A stretch of DNA of 64,000 nucleotides from Meira nashicola (Eukaryota > Basidiomycota > Exobasidiomycetes > Exobasidiales > Brachybasidiaceae): NCBI GenBank assembly GCA_001600355.1, contig BCJU01000002.1:1984001-2048000 (forward strand), read 5' to 3'. Within the stretch, counting starts at the first letter, position 1; every line of letters starts with the position of its first letter. The notes beneath the pieces are model-generated. The model was given only the letters and a program-made list of their open reading frames with translations, ran no database searches and was not told the DNA's origin. Shown in pieces: positions 31,701-39,727 of the stretch. The position numbers and the translations under genes were made by a program.

Positions 31701-32254
31701 CGACTTGAAGGTGGCGAAGAAAGTGAAGAAGTATCAGCACTTGAAAGTGAATCTAAAGACGTTTCTCTTGACCATTGTGTAACTGTTGAGGTCCAATTGA
31801 ATGTAGGTAAATCGGTTGAACTACTTTCGTGTTGTTCACTTGTTGAAGCAATCGAACTGGGTCCTTTTGATTCGTTCCAATTTGATTTATTAGAGCTAGA
31901 TGACGGTTTAGACAAACTTTCGGAATTTGTCTGAGAGCGAAAATGATTTGATTGTAGTTTATCGTTAGAGTGTTTAGCGATATTATTCCTTGGTCGTAAC
32001 ATGCCGTCTTCTCTTGCTATTTTTCTTCTTTGTGACCTATCAATTGCATTTTGATCATTTTCGATACCATTACTATCAACGAATGTAACATCTATACTCT
32101 CATGACCATCATCATCATTGATCTTGTTCCTAGTATTTGTATTTCGATCATTATAAAACGAAGAAACACCAATAGAAGACGATGATGAAGAAGCATTGGA
32201 ATTAGCATGAAATCGAGCAGCTTGCTTTCTTCCTTCTCTAGAACTTCGTAGCAT
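28736..32254 (-). CDS. SET-domain histone-lysine methyltransferase, ASH1/SET2-like (AWS-SET-post-SET)
   Basis: 1172-residue chromatin enzyme expected to methylate H3K36. After about 470 residues of Ser-rich disorder, a conserved motif AWKRKVFLTSGLYSND appears. The AWS domain (about 588-630) is ICQCPPTGTCDETC, YLCHPKHCPCGERC. The SET domain (about 632-755) shows GARGFGLRTKEPI, FIDEYRGEVV, YYFLMYDAP, RYANHSCDPNC and EELTYDYGW. The post-SET cysteines are in ACHCGAANCSGVMG. No WW or SRI domain of the kind seen in Set2 was recognised, which favours the ASH1 branch. The C-terminal 380 residues carry Lys-rich runs and a final conserved-looking region (PYTQEELDEANERHR). The frame extends 17 codons upstream from a GTG; the ATG at 32254 was chosen. 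Confidence 0.85.
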   Translation of the reverse strand: MLRSSREGRKQAARFHANSNASSSSSSIGVSSFYNDRNTNTRNKINDDDGHESIDVTFVDSNGIENDQNAIDRSQRRKIAREDGMLRPRNNIAKHSNDKLQSNHFRSQTNSESLSKPSSSSNKSNWNESKGPSSIASTSEQHESSSTDLPTFNWTSTVTQWSRETSLDSLSSADTSSLSSPPSSRAPFDGKAIETGIPQSALEADVEMRESVQNSAYSKTAAWEDVSDTSSLTQLDSVDEDGSSLSSEEEEDDENDQRTFIQSGDERERQNSIPRFDSTNSILSRRSQRKVSKSLKQVEAEESQSLTPNTRRRSTLASNSSAISTPNHERSNEKVELNDKYDLDEEIASRSSTPTSVIQAKKVRDRQGDSTPASDMLQDKFSRAKGTSTKEFLLERTLSHEPVNEQVQSVPSSPSTKVSLRSAAGEKNSVPASVSSSAIDNLRKTLSKPYSESPVPSTSTRPGEQKDNKPAWKRKVFLTSGLYSNDHKVNESAKIPSRKSLHDSNHRLLQGTSRQRNTNHVSAFPLPTDFGYWVLTENKDFKLPYPISQEIDEIRLKMASKRKPPPYKHIPSNRYVSRPKLPGEIMICQCPPTGTCDETCVNRQTQYLCHPKHCPCGERCTNVQFGKRKSIKTDVHYYGARGFGLRTKEPIAKGQFIDEYRGEVVDYNEMVRRVRDHYKDTGNYYFLMYDAPAGEMLDGGLKGNITRYANHSCDPNCGIQKWLVCGTDEQRAGEFQVALFASRDIAAGEELTYDYGWSAFSPKTVTGEPGEACHCGAANCSGVMGVRKSATVSKSTVLNGNNNKDKQKKKKKKRRPLAKAAKNARNENPNVIQKLSNNVEEAKGKDETSIRKIKLPDALLSIIPEEYRTSNEIRIPKSLLDKVKGDLNADVSTPLGRKKWERAVASIIESHINQVKQDAQAQLHEIDNSLKRPAAEIIESNPLIQTKRIKTDNDDPSPSRATSTGEIMSKKEKSSSIKKKKKSIKTSMPQQLTKDVIQPPRLYVRDRVTLGLPSPKQLIDSQNIPILEGKRQRIISQRWNESQADAIERIKAEEEKAKKTQKTVSELMQDAADQSWLTVGDASSTTITTNAENTIANLEFSSEIPPDFPYDLSEYPKGTKFFLRSGEPYNFNILSVTRRGKKPRPYTQEELDEANERHRVNLKRLNDLRKFK

Positions 32255-32886
32255 TTTGTCGATAGGTTGAAAATGATAAAGTGTGTGTAAGTAAATGCTA
32301 AGCACTTTTTTCTTTGCCTTTCGGCAAAAACAATTTCAATCTCTAGATGTCGTTCAAAATCGAAGAACAGTAAAGAAGGCGGGGCGTATAGTCGAATTCA
32401 AGCCTTTAAAAGGAGCGTGCTTTTGATCGATAGAACTGTATCCCGAAGGAGAAGTCTTTTAAGAAGATAAGGAGGTGAAAAGGTGAATAAAACTTGCCTT
32501 TATTTTTTATCGTGATCTGTGATGCAATAGAGTTAATGCACACAAGACGTGTGCACTACACAACCACACTTTTAAAAAACAATTTCACTCATTCAAAGGA
32601 AGCTTGATCCGCTTTTAACAATTTATAAGCGCGTTTGTAGGAGGCGGCGCACGCGATATGAGACGCGTTCTGAAGGTCCCCCTCCCCAATGTAGCACATG
32701 ATCAGTATCATTGCCCGCATCTTCTAAACGTGACTGACGTTTTTAAGCAAGGTAAGCCAGCTCATGAAACCAGTGGTGGTTCACGGTAACTGTGTATAGA
32801 AGCAATTCAAACGAGATCAACTTTTGTCATATAAAACACAATCAATTTTTCATGCAAGGTAAAAGTACAGTTGGAAATTGTTAAAA
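32255..32886. other. Intergenic: promoter of the ASH1-like gene
   Basis: 632 bp between the ASH1-like start and the UTP10 stop, both on the minus strand. A GC-richer stretch around 32,635-32,690 includes ACGCGT. No gene was seen. Confidence 0.45.
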
Positions 32887-35800
32887 TTATTGTAAGTAAG
32901 CATCTAAACCTTCTCCTAAAATTTCTTCAATAGCAGAAACGAGACCGTTCATTACTTGTTGCATATCTTCATCACTCTCTTGCAATAATTCGGCAATACT
33001 TGGAACAGTTTCAGGTACCAAAGTTAACAATCCATCTTCACATCCTTTTGTTCTCCAAACACGATCTAAAATACGAATTGAAGTTAAACGTGATTGTTGT
33101 TGAGATTGATTGGATGATCGATCATTAGAATAAATGGAAGGAGTGGATAATTGTCTTGCTATTTCTAACAAAGATGAATTTGCTGTTTTAAGACAAACTT
33201 CATCAGAAACAGTTGCACATAAAGAAGAAATTGCATCTGCTAGTAAACGTTCCATCGTTGTAGAAGAAAGAGCAGGAGAACCTTCAATACGCAATTGTGC
33301 AACCAGAGCGATCAACATCTTATTCACTCTCATTTGATTCCAGAATGTGCCCTTGTCAGCTTTTGAACTGAGTTTAATGCTTGTGATCATAGGCTCCCAA
33401 AGTGATTCGGGAAGTAGTTTGCCATTATTTAATGTCTCAATCGTTGAGTCCAATACATTGACATAATAATGCGAGATCAATTCGCCTAATTCTTCCAAAA
33501 GTGCGTTCAAGGCTTTATAAAGAACCGTTTGACGAGCATACACTTGCTCTCCAATATTGTCAATCTTATTCTCTTCCTCTCCCTCTTCTGCTAAATCAAC
33601 CAATGCCCAATCGCACAAGCGCAAAAATAGAGGTCTGAACGTTGTTTCGTTCAAACGGAAAACCAAACGTACGAAAACGCCTACAGTTTTGGCTTCGATT
33701 GTAGCTAAACTTTCATCCGAAAGCTTTGTCCAACGCTTTTCTCCTAATACACGCTTACGACGTACATCAAAGCATTCCAATAAGAAGCGGAAAATGATTT
33801 TGTAGTGACTTGTCGTCTTACGTTTGTCCATAGAACGTGTACATAATTGAACAACATCCAGCGTAAAGATGTACACATTAGTCAAATCATCTGAACCTCC
33901 TTTTGCTAATTCTGCATTATGAACATCAAAAATTGCTTGTAATACTTCGCCAGCATCAACAAATTTCACAATGTTTGCCAACACCTTTTTTGCTCCACTT
34001 GATTTTGCAACGATTGGCATCTCAATTAACAAATTGAAAATACCCGATAAATGCGAAGACATGAAAGTCGGCACAGATCTTAACAAGCCAACAAAGACAG
34101 ATAGTGCACCTTCTTGTTGATGTTTTGCATCTTCACTTGTAGGCAAACTATCCCTTTTAACAAGATTTCTGCATAATTGCACCAATTCTGCCAATTTGGG
34201 AATCAAACGAGGGCCGAGTGTTTCGCTCATCTTGCGCAAAACATCCAAAGCACGTTCAGTTACCAAAGAATTCTCTTCTTGTGCTGATTGCAAAGCCAAT
34301 TTACCAACCCTAGAAAGGCTTTCCGATAATGATGAATGTTCTTTTGATTCTGGTTGTTCGCAAATGGCCAATAGAGTATCCAAAGCGATAATTTGATCTT
34401 CAACAGAACTTTCAAATAAGCTCGAACAGACTTGAATTACACTTGGGGTGAAATCAGATGCTTGTTTACGCTCAAGTTCCATCATTGCTCCAATGGCATT
34501 GGCGAAGATTTGTAATCCACTACGTTTGGACATGCTATCCTTACTATGAACCAAAGAATTGACAACATGTTTCAATGTAGAGACGGAAACAATTGTCATC
34601 ACTTCATCCAGTGCTTCTTGTGATGCAGAGGCAACAGCAATATTGTCAACACGAGTCAAAGTGATCGCGTTTTGGATGATAGCATGCAAGATTGAATCAC
34701 GCTTCTTACGTTCTTCTTCATCTTCCACTTCACGATCTTCTTCGAACACGTTACGATTATCTAAAACGGCAAATTTGCTAAATCGAAGTAGAGCAATAAC
34801 TCGTTTGATCGGGTCCGCCTTTCTTCCTTCATGTTCGGTATCGATATGACGAACGCAATCCAAGAAGACGTATTCTTGCATTTCGATCGGATCCATAGAC
34901 CGATGTTGCCATGTACGGATAGCTTCATTCCAAATTTCGGCTAAAACGGAAAATTGGATATCAATAGCTGCTTGTTTTCTATTCTTTGCGTCTTGGGCAC
35001 GTTCAAAGAGTGATAAGGGTAATTGTAAAGCAGAGGCTGCTTCATCATCCGTCATTTGTTTTGCAACCTTGTACGCTTGTCGATCGACCAATAATAGACA
35101 TACAGGAGCAAGGAAATCGTCCGTTCCCATCACGCTGACCAAAAGGTGGAAGAAGTTTTGTCGACGATGTCTGGGAACATGAGTGGCAGCATCAGTAAAG
35201 ACGCAAAGAAGAGGACGTGCGGCTTGCAAGAGTGATAAAGATGCATCTCTTTCAACAACGTCGTTCTTCTTTTGTGATCCTTGTGATTGTTTACGTTGAA
35301 TATCTGATACTACTGGAGGTAAGATACTTTGTAGTGTACGTTCGATCACGGTGAAGCTGTGCTCATCATCACGTTGAAGCATAGTACTTCCAACAAACGT
35401 AAATATGGACATAGAATGATGCACCAATAGATCAGGTGATAATCTTCCAATTAAAGCCAAAAGATCCAATGCTTGTTGGAAAGTGTATGGACGACAAGGT
35501 GTTTTGACTACGTTGATCAAAAGATCAATTCGCAATGGATCAAGAACTTCAGCCGTTAAAGTTGCATTCATCGATCCACACAAGATGGCTAGATTACTCA
35601 TTGCAACTTGCATCACATGTTCCGCACTCGTGCTAATGTTGGCCAAATGCAATTCTGTGCCTAATCGTATGCATTCGAATAATTCTGCGACTAATTGCAC
35701 ACTTGCTTCAGGTTTGCGTGAAAGAGTTGCTTCCAAGAGTTCAGTAAGTGTAAAGATTGATCCGATTCCGGGACCTTCCTTTTGTTCAGCAGCTTCGATC

Positions 35801-38800
35801 CGATTACGCTTATTAGCAGGTTGACCGCGAGACAAAAATGCATCTGTGATCTCTTTACGAAGTTCAGAAAAGATTGATGCGATCATGTCTGGTTGCAAAG
35901 GTAGATTGTATAAGCAAGTGCGAATCTCTCTGGGCATTGCAACTACAGAATTTGCGATCAAATTAGCAAGGAATAAAGTGATCTCTCTTTGCTTCTCGCG
36001 AGGCAAGATTGTAAAGATTTGAGATTGTAAAGATGAAGCAGCACAGATTTGAGCTTGTCTTGATGCCCCTTCAATGGCAAATTTGAACAAAGTCCAAACG
36101 CCTTGAGAGTCTGATTTGATCATAGATTTGACACTTTTGTCATAAAGACCCAGCAATTGTTTCTGTAAAGCGAACGAAGATGTTGGATTGTTAAGACTTT
36201 TCTCGAGGAGTGGGTGTAGAGTTAATAGCTTACGCTCATGACTGACACCGGATAAGCTCTCCAAGAGGAATAAACGCGAACGAAGATTGTCCCAGCAGAA
36301 TATATGAGTGGAAAGGTAATGGATGATTGCTCCTTTATGTGCAACAACCTTCTTTCCATCCTCTTTACTGTTCACCGTCAAGTGATGATTCATCCAAGGC
36401 GCCAAGTAGTCGGAATCGTTGACAAATGATTGACGAGCTTCAACGATTCCTTGTAGGAATTGTAGTATGTCATTGAGATCAAGATAAGAAAGCGAGACTG
36501 CCGTTTGAGGACCGTAAATAACATCATAGCCGTATATCAAATCCGTCTCTGACTCATTTGTCTTGGGATCAATACTTGTTGCTATAGCTTGTAGAGTTTG
36601 TAACGAAGAGAGACATTCTACCCTAATACATTTTTCTCCATCATGCAATGCAACCATGAATGCCGGAATTATGGTCTGATAGTCTGACAATTTGGAGTTT
36701 CGAGCATGAGCATTCAAGAAAGCGTGTGCATACTTGAGAGACATAAGTCGAACTTCAGCATTGTGGTATAGCTGTTCATCTTGCGATGCCGTCCAAATTG
36801 AAGCAAGGAACGCCAATAAGCGATCATGCATACGACATAAAAGTGATTCAGTAATCAAATTTGCCAAGCGTAATTCAGAGCTTAAATGTGTGATGACGAT
36901 TGCGAAAAGTGTCGAGATTGTTTCACTAGAATTCGTTGAATCCAAAAAGTGTGTTTTTCCGATCGGAATATTTTTTGCTAGTTCCAAGAATAGAGCAATG
37001 TACACTTTACCTAAGGTTCTTTCAGATGCAGGTTTGCTATATATGGCTTCGTACACCGTTTGCTCTTCGTAATCCTCTAAACGACCATAAGACCCGTCCT
37101 GCGCTTGCAATCGTCCTACAATCTTTGCACACACACGTTCGCATTTTTCGACTTGCAAGTTCCTCAATAGAGAGCCTAATATGAGTAAAGCCAAAAGTCG
37201 ACTAGACAAAGGTGATGAGGATGTTTCACCTCGTGAAGGTAATGCCACAGTGATAAGGAATTCATAATCTGCTTCTTCTGATGTTGCCATATGTTTTGCC
37301 AGATTATCCACTAAGCTTTCGTTCGCTTTGGCCAAGTTTTCGTCGTTGATGTGAGGCAAGACGGAATTGCTTACCTCCTTTATGCGGGAAGCAATTACGT
37401 TGAGGCCCTTTGTCGAATTGCCTGAGAAGGCTTCTGCTAATGCTGCATAGTATGCTTGACCACTTTTGCGACTCTTTTTGAAAAGAAGTAACTTTGGCCA
37501 AAGGATATTGAACCAGATGTCCCACTGTTCATCTTCGCTCGCAAGATTTTCTCCGATCAATTTCTCGGATAAGAAGCGGATATGCAATAAAGTCACACTT
37601 CGAGAAAATTTCGAATCTCCGTCAGTATGGTGAAGAGCTTTTTGAACTTCCTCTACGATTCCCTTTACACCAAGACTCTGGATCAAGAGCTCATGCTCAA
37701 CATAAAGTGCGCCAACAATATCTGCATTGTCGTCAGAGAGCATAGAAGCTAATGAATCTCGAACAAATTTATCCTTTGAATCTGCTTTTCCTGCTTGAAC
37801 ATTTCTCAAAAGTGTTCGTAAAGATGTCAATCTGCTGGTAGGATTGGCATCTTGCATGCCTAACCAAACGATCGCATCTTCCTTTTCTTCCGTCGTTCCT
37901 TCCACTGACGCACCTGCCGCTCGAGCAAGGATTGCACCCATCAATGAATCCAACTTTGAACGCTTTTCGTTGGAAATATTCTTTGTTGCATTTTTGAACG
38001 CTCCTTCTATCAACCTAGGGTGCCTTTGACGTATTTGTGAAATCACCTCAATGAGTACCGGTAATGTATTCTCTTGGGATTGCTCTAACATGTAGCTGAC
38101 CGCTCTGATTGCTGATCTGTCCCCGATTGCTTTTTGGCCGCCAAGTATAGCTTCTATAACATCTTGAATGAGATCTTCCTCCTGTCCCTTAATAGCAGCG
38201 TCTGTTAAACCGAACAAAAGCTGCAAAAAGAAGGGATCGAGGTCATATGATGCTGCTTCACTCGTAAACGAGAGATCGGCTAGGAGTAAATGGGCAAGCT
38301 TTAGAGCAATAGCTGGTTGAATGAGTTTCGGCAGCTCATCATTTGATTGTGTCAACGTAAAATCTTTTGTGACTTGCTGTACAACACATGCAATTGCGAC
38401 CAAGATTGCAGTTCTTCCCTTTTCCTTTTTGATCGAAGTGGAAGCTAAGCTGGAAATGATGCGTGAACCTGCTTCAAAGCTGAGACTGAAGGCATTTGCA
38501 ATAGCACAGATTGCCATGGAACCGTAAACGCTTGCCTCCTTTTCAATATCCGTGCTAGACGTGAACTCTAACACAGCAGGTAATAGAATCGTAAGCAAAA
38601 GTTGGGCATCATCGTCACGTAATTCCACTCTTTTATTCAAATTTCTAGTCAAACCCATCCTAAGTTGCATATCATCCGATCCAGACCATAAAGAGCATAC
38701 TTTTACGATTGTAGAAAGCCAAAAGGATAAGACGGTATGCCTATGACGTTGAAAGTTGTGCAATCTTGAAGAAGCAGGTTGTCGTTGAACAAGACCCATA

Positions 38801-39423
38801 ATCCAACGTAATGTGACAGTACTGGAAGTCGTAGAAGGAGGTGCTAATAGAGCGGACAATAAAACTGAAGAAGGTAGAGGAATTGCTTGCTTTTGAACGG
38901 GAAGAAGAAATGCGAAATGCGGCTTTTCCTTCAATTCCAAAATGCTAAGCATACGTGCAAATTCTGCCGATTCGTGAAAAGGAATAAATGCGCTCAAGAG
39001 TGTTTCGACGTTGTATTCATGAGCACGAAATCTTCTTATTAGCCATTCGATACACTTTCCAGCACTTCTATCTAAAAGTCTATCTCCGATGAGATAAAGA
39101 AGTTCGGTGATGGCATTATCGATTTCTGTGTTCTCCTCTTTGGTTTTCGTTAACCTGTCCAAATCTTTGCTGCTATCTCCGAACAATAAATCTGCTGCAC
39201 CTGTAGCATCGTTCCACTTGCTGAAAGATGCATCGTCTGCTGATAATTCATCCCAACCATTCAAAGCCAAGCCGTGTAAAGTTTGATAATCTTGCGAAGA
39301 GGCTATTGATGCGGGAAAGAGGTACGATTTTGCCTGTACTCTTTGTGCTGCTTTCCCGCCTGCTAATCTAGCAGAATTATGAGAACGTACCTGCGCAAGC
39401 TGAGAAGCAAGCGAGGATGCCAT
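32887..39423 (-). CDS. UTP10: U3 snoRNP protein Utp10 (HEATR1)
   Basis: 2178-residue HEAT-repeat protein of the t-UTP/UTP-A complex, which binds early 90S pre-ribosomes and promotes rDNA transcription and 18S rRNA maturation in the nucleolus. The start is typical of the family (MASSLASQLAQVRSHNSARL, followed by KSYLFPASIASSQDYQTL). The whole length reads as leucine-rich helical repeats. Near residues 1865-1990 the BP28 C-terminal block appears (VRRKRVLGEKRWTKLSDES, VRLVFRLNETTFRPLFLRL CDW in separate pieces), and the end has ESLWEPMITSI and a run of predicted helices. Length is near that of human HEATR1 (2144) and longer than yeast Utp10 (1769). It is an intronless frame from the ATG at 39423. 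It shares a 304-bp divergent promoter with PET127. Confidence 0.95.
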   Translation of the reverse strand: MASSLASQLAQVRSHNSARLAGGKAAQRVQAKSYLFPASIASSQDYQTLHGLALNGWDELSADDASFSKWNDATGAADLLFGDSSKDLDRLTKTKEENTEIDNAITELLYLIGDRLLDRSAGKCIEWLIRRFRAHEYNVETLLSAFIPFHESAEFARMLSILELKEKPHFAFLLPVQKQAIPLPSSVLLSALLAPPSTTSSTVTLRWIMGLVQRQPASSRLHNFQRHRHTVLSFWLSTIVKVCSLWSGSDDMQLRMGLTRNLNKRVELRDDDAQLLLTILLPAVLEFTSSTDIEKEASVYGSMAICAIANAFSLSFEAGSRIISSLASTSIKKEKGRTAILVAIACVVQQVTKDFTLTQSNDELPKLIQPAIALKLAHLLLADLSFTSEAASYDLDPFFLQLLFGLTDAAIKGQEEDLIQDVIEAILGGQKAIGDRSAIRAVSYMLEQSQENTLPVLIEVISQIRQRHPRLIEGAFKNATKNISNEKRSKLDSLMGAILARAAGASVEGTTEEKEDAIVWLGMQDANPTSRLTSLRTLLRNVQAGKADSKDKFVRDSLASMLSDDNADIVGALYVEHELLIQSLGVKGIVEEVQKALHHTDGDSKFSRSVTLLHIRFLSEKLIGENLASEDEQWDIWFNILWPKLLLFKKSRKSGQAYYAALAEAFSGNSTKGLNVIASRIKEVSNSVLPHINDENLAKANESLVDNLAKHMATSEEADYEFLITVALPSRGETSSSPLSSRLLALLILGSLLRNLQVEKCERVCAKIVGRLQAQDGSYGRLEDYEEQTVYEAIYSKPASERTLGKVYIALFLELAKNIPIGKTHFLDSTNSSETISTLFAIVITHLSSELRLANLITESLLCRMHDRLLAFLASIWTASQDEQLYHNAEVRLMSLKYAHAFLNAHARNSKLSDYQTIIPAFMVALHDGEKCIRVECLSSLQTLQAIATSIDPKTNESETDLIYGYDVIYGPQTAVSLSYLDLNDILQFLQGIVEARQSFVNDSDYLAPWMNHHLTVNSKEDGKKVVAHKGAIIHYLSTHIFCWDNLRSRLFLLESLSGVSHERKLLTLHPLLEKSLNNPTSSFALQKQLLGLYDKSVKSMIKSDSQGVWTLFKFAIEGASRQAQICAASSLQSQIFTILPREKQREITLFLANLIANSVVAMPREIRTCLYNLPLQPDMIASIFSELRKEITDAFLSRGQPANKRNRIEAAEQKEGPGIGSIFTLTELLEATLSRKPEASVQLVAELFECIRLGTELHLANISTSAEHVMQVAMSNLAILCGSMNATLTAEVLDPLRIDLLINVVKTPCRPYTFQQALDLLALIGRLSPDLLVHHSMSIFTFVGSTMLQRDDEHSFTVIERTLQSILPPVVSDIQRKQSQGSQKKNDVVERDASLSLLQAARPLLCVFTDAATHVPRHRRQNFFHLLVSVMGTDDFLAPVCLLLVDRQAYKVAKQMTDDEAASALQLPLSLFERAQDAKNRKQAAIDIQFSVLAEIWNEAIRTWQHRSMDPIEMQEYVFLDCVRHIDTEHEGRKADPIKRVIALLRFSKFAVLDNRNVFEEDREVEDEEERKKRDSILHAIIQNAITLTRVDNIAVASASQEALDEVMTIVSVSTLKHVVNSLVHSKDSMSKRSGLQIFANAIGAMMELERKQASDFTPSVIQVCSSLFESSVEDQIIALDTLLAICEQPESKEHSSLSESLSRVGKLALQSAQEENSLVTERALDVLRKMSETLGPRLIPKLAELVQLCRNLVKRDSLPTSEDAKHQQEGALSVFVGLLRSVPTFMSSHLSGIFNLLIEMPIVAKSSGAKKVLANIVKFVDAGEVLQAIFDVHNAELAKGGSDDLTNVYIFTLDVVQLCTRSMDKRKTTSHYKIIFRFLLECFDVRRKRVLGEKRWTKLSDESLATIEAKTVGVFVRLVFRLNETTFRPLFLRLCDWALVDLAEEGEEENKIDNIGEQVYARQTVLYKALNALLEELGELISHYYVNVLDSTIETLNNGKLLPESLWEPMITSIKLSSKADKGTFWNQMRVNKMLIALVAQLRIEGSPALSSTTMERLLADAISSLCATVSDEVCLKTANSSLLEIARQLSTPSIYSNDRSSNQSQQQSRLTSIRILDRVWRTKGCEDGLLTLVPETVPSIAELLQESDEDMQQVMNGLVSAIEEILGEGLDAYLQ

Positions 39424-39727
39424 CGTTCTAATTGACTGCTTTTTGAGAGGGATGATTATGGTTGTAAATGTGTTTCTATATTCCTTTCTTCCAATTCAAT
39501 TTTTTAGGCTAAATTACCAAAAATTATAAAAATCTTATTCTCACGTGCTGTATAACTTTTTTTTATTTTTTGGATTTTACGCGTTTTCGATGGACCCCGG
39601 TTCCTTGAGGTCTAGTGGAGTTTTCCAAGTAAGAATTTATTGTCTTCGAATTATGCTTTTGTAATCACAAGAAGTATGTATGTATGCTTTCTAGCAAAAC
39701 TTTGACTCGAACTCCATCATATAGAAG
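39424..39727. promoter_or_regulatory. Bidirectional promoter UTP10/PET127 with E-box
   Basis: 304 bp between two divergent starts. CACGTG lies at 39542-39547 inside TCACGTGCTG, the same 10-mer found upstream of TRM4. A T-rich run follows at about 39,558-39,572. Confidence 0.45.
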
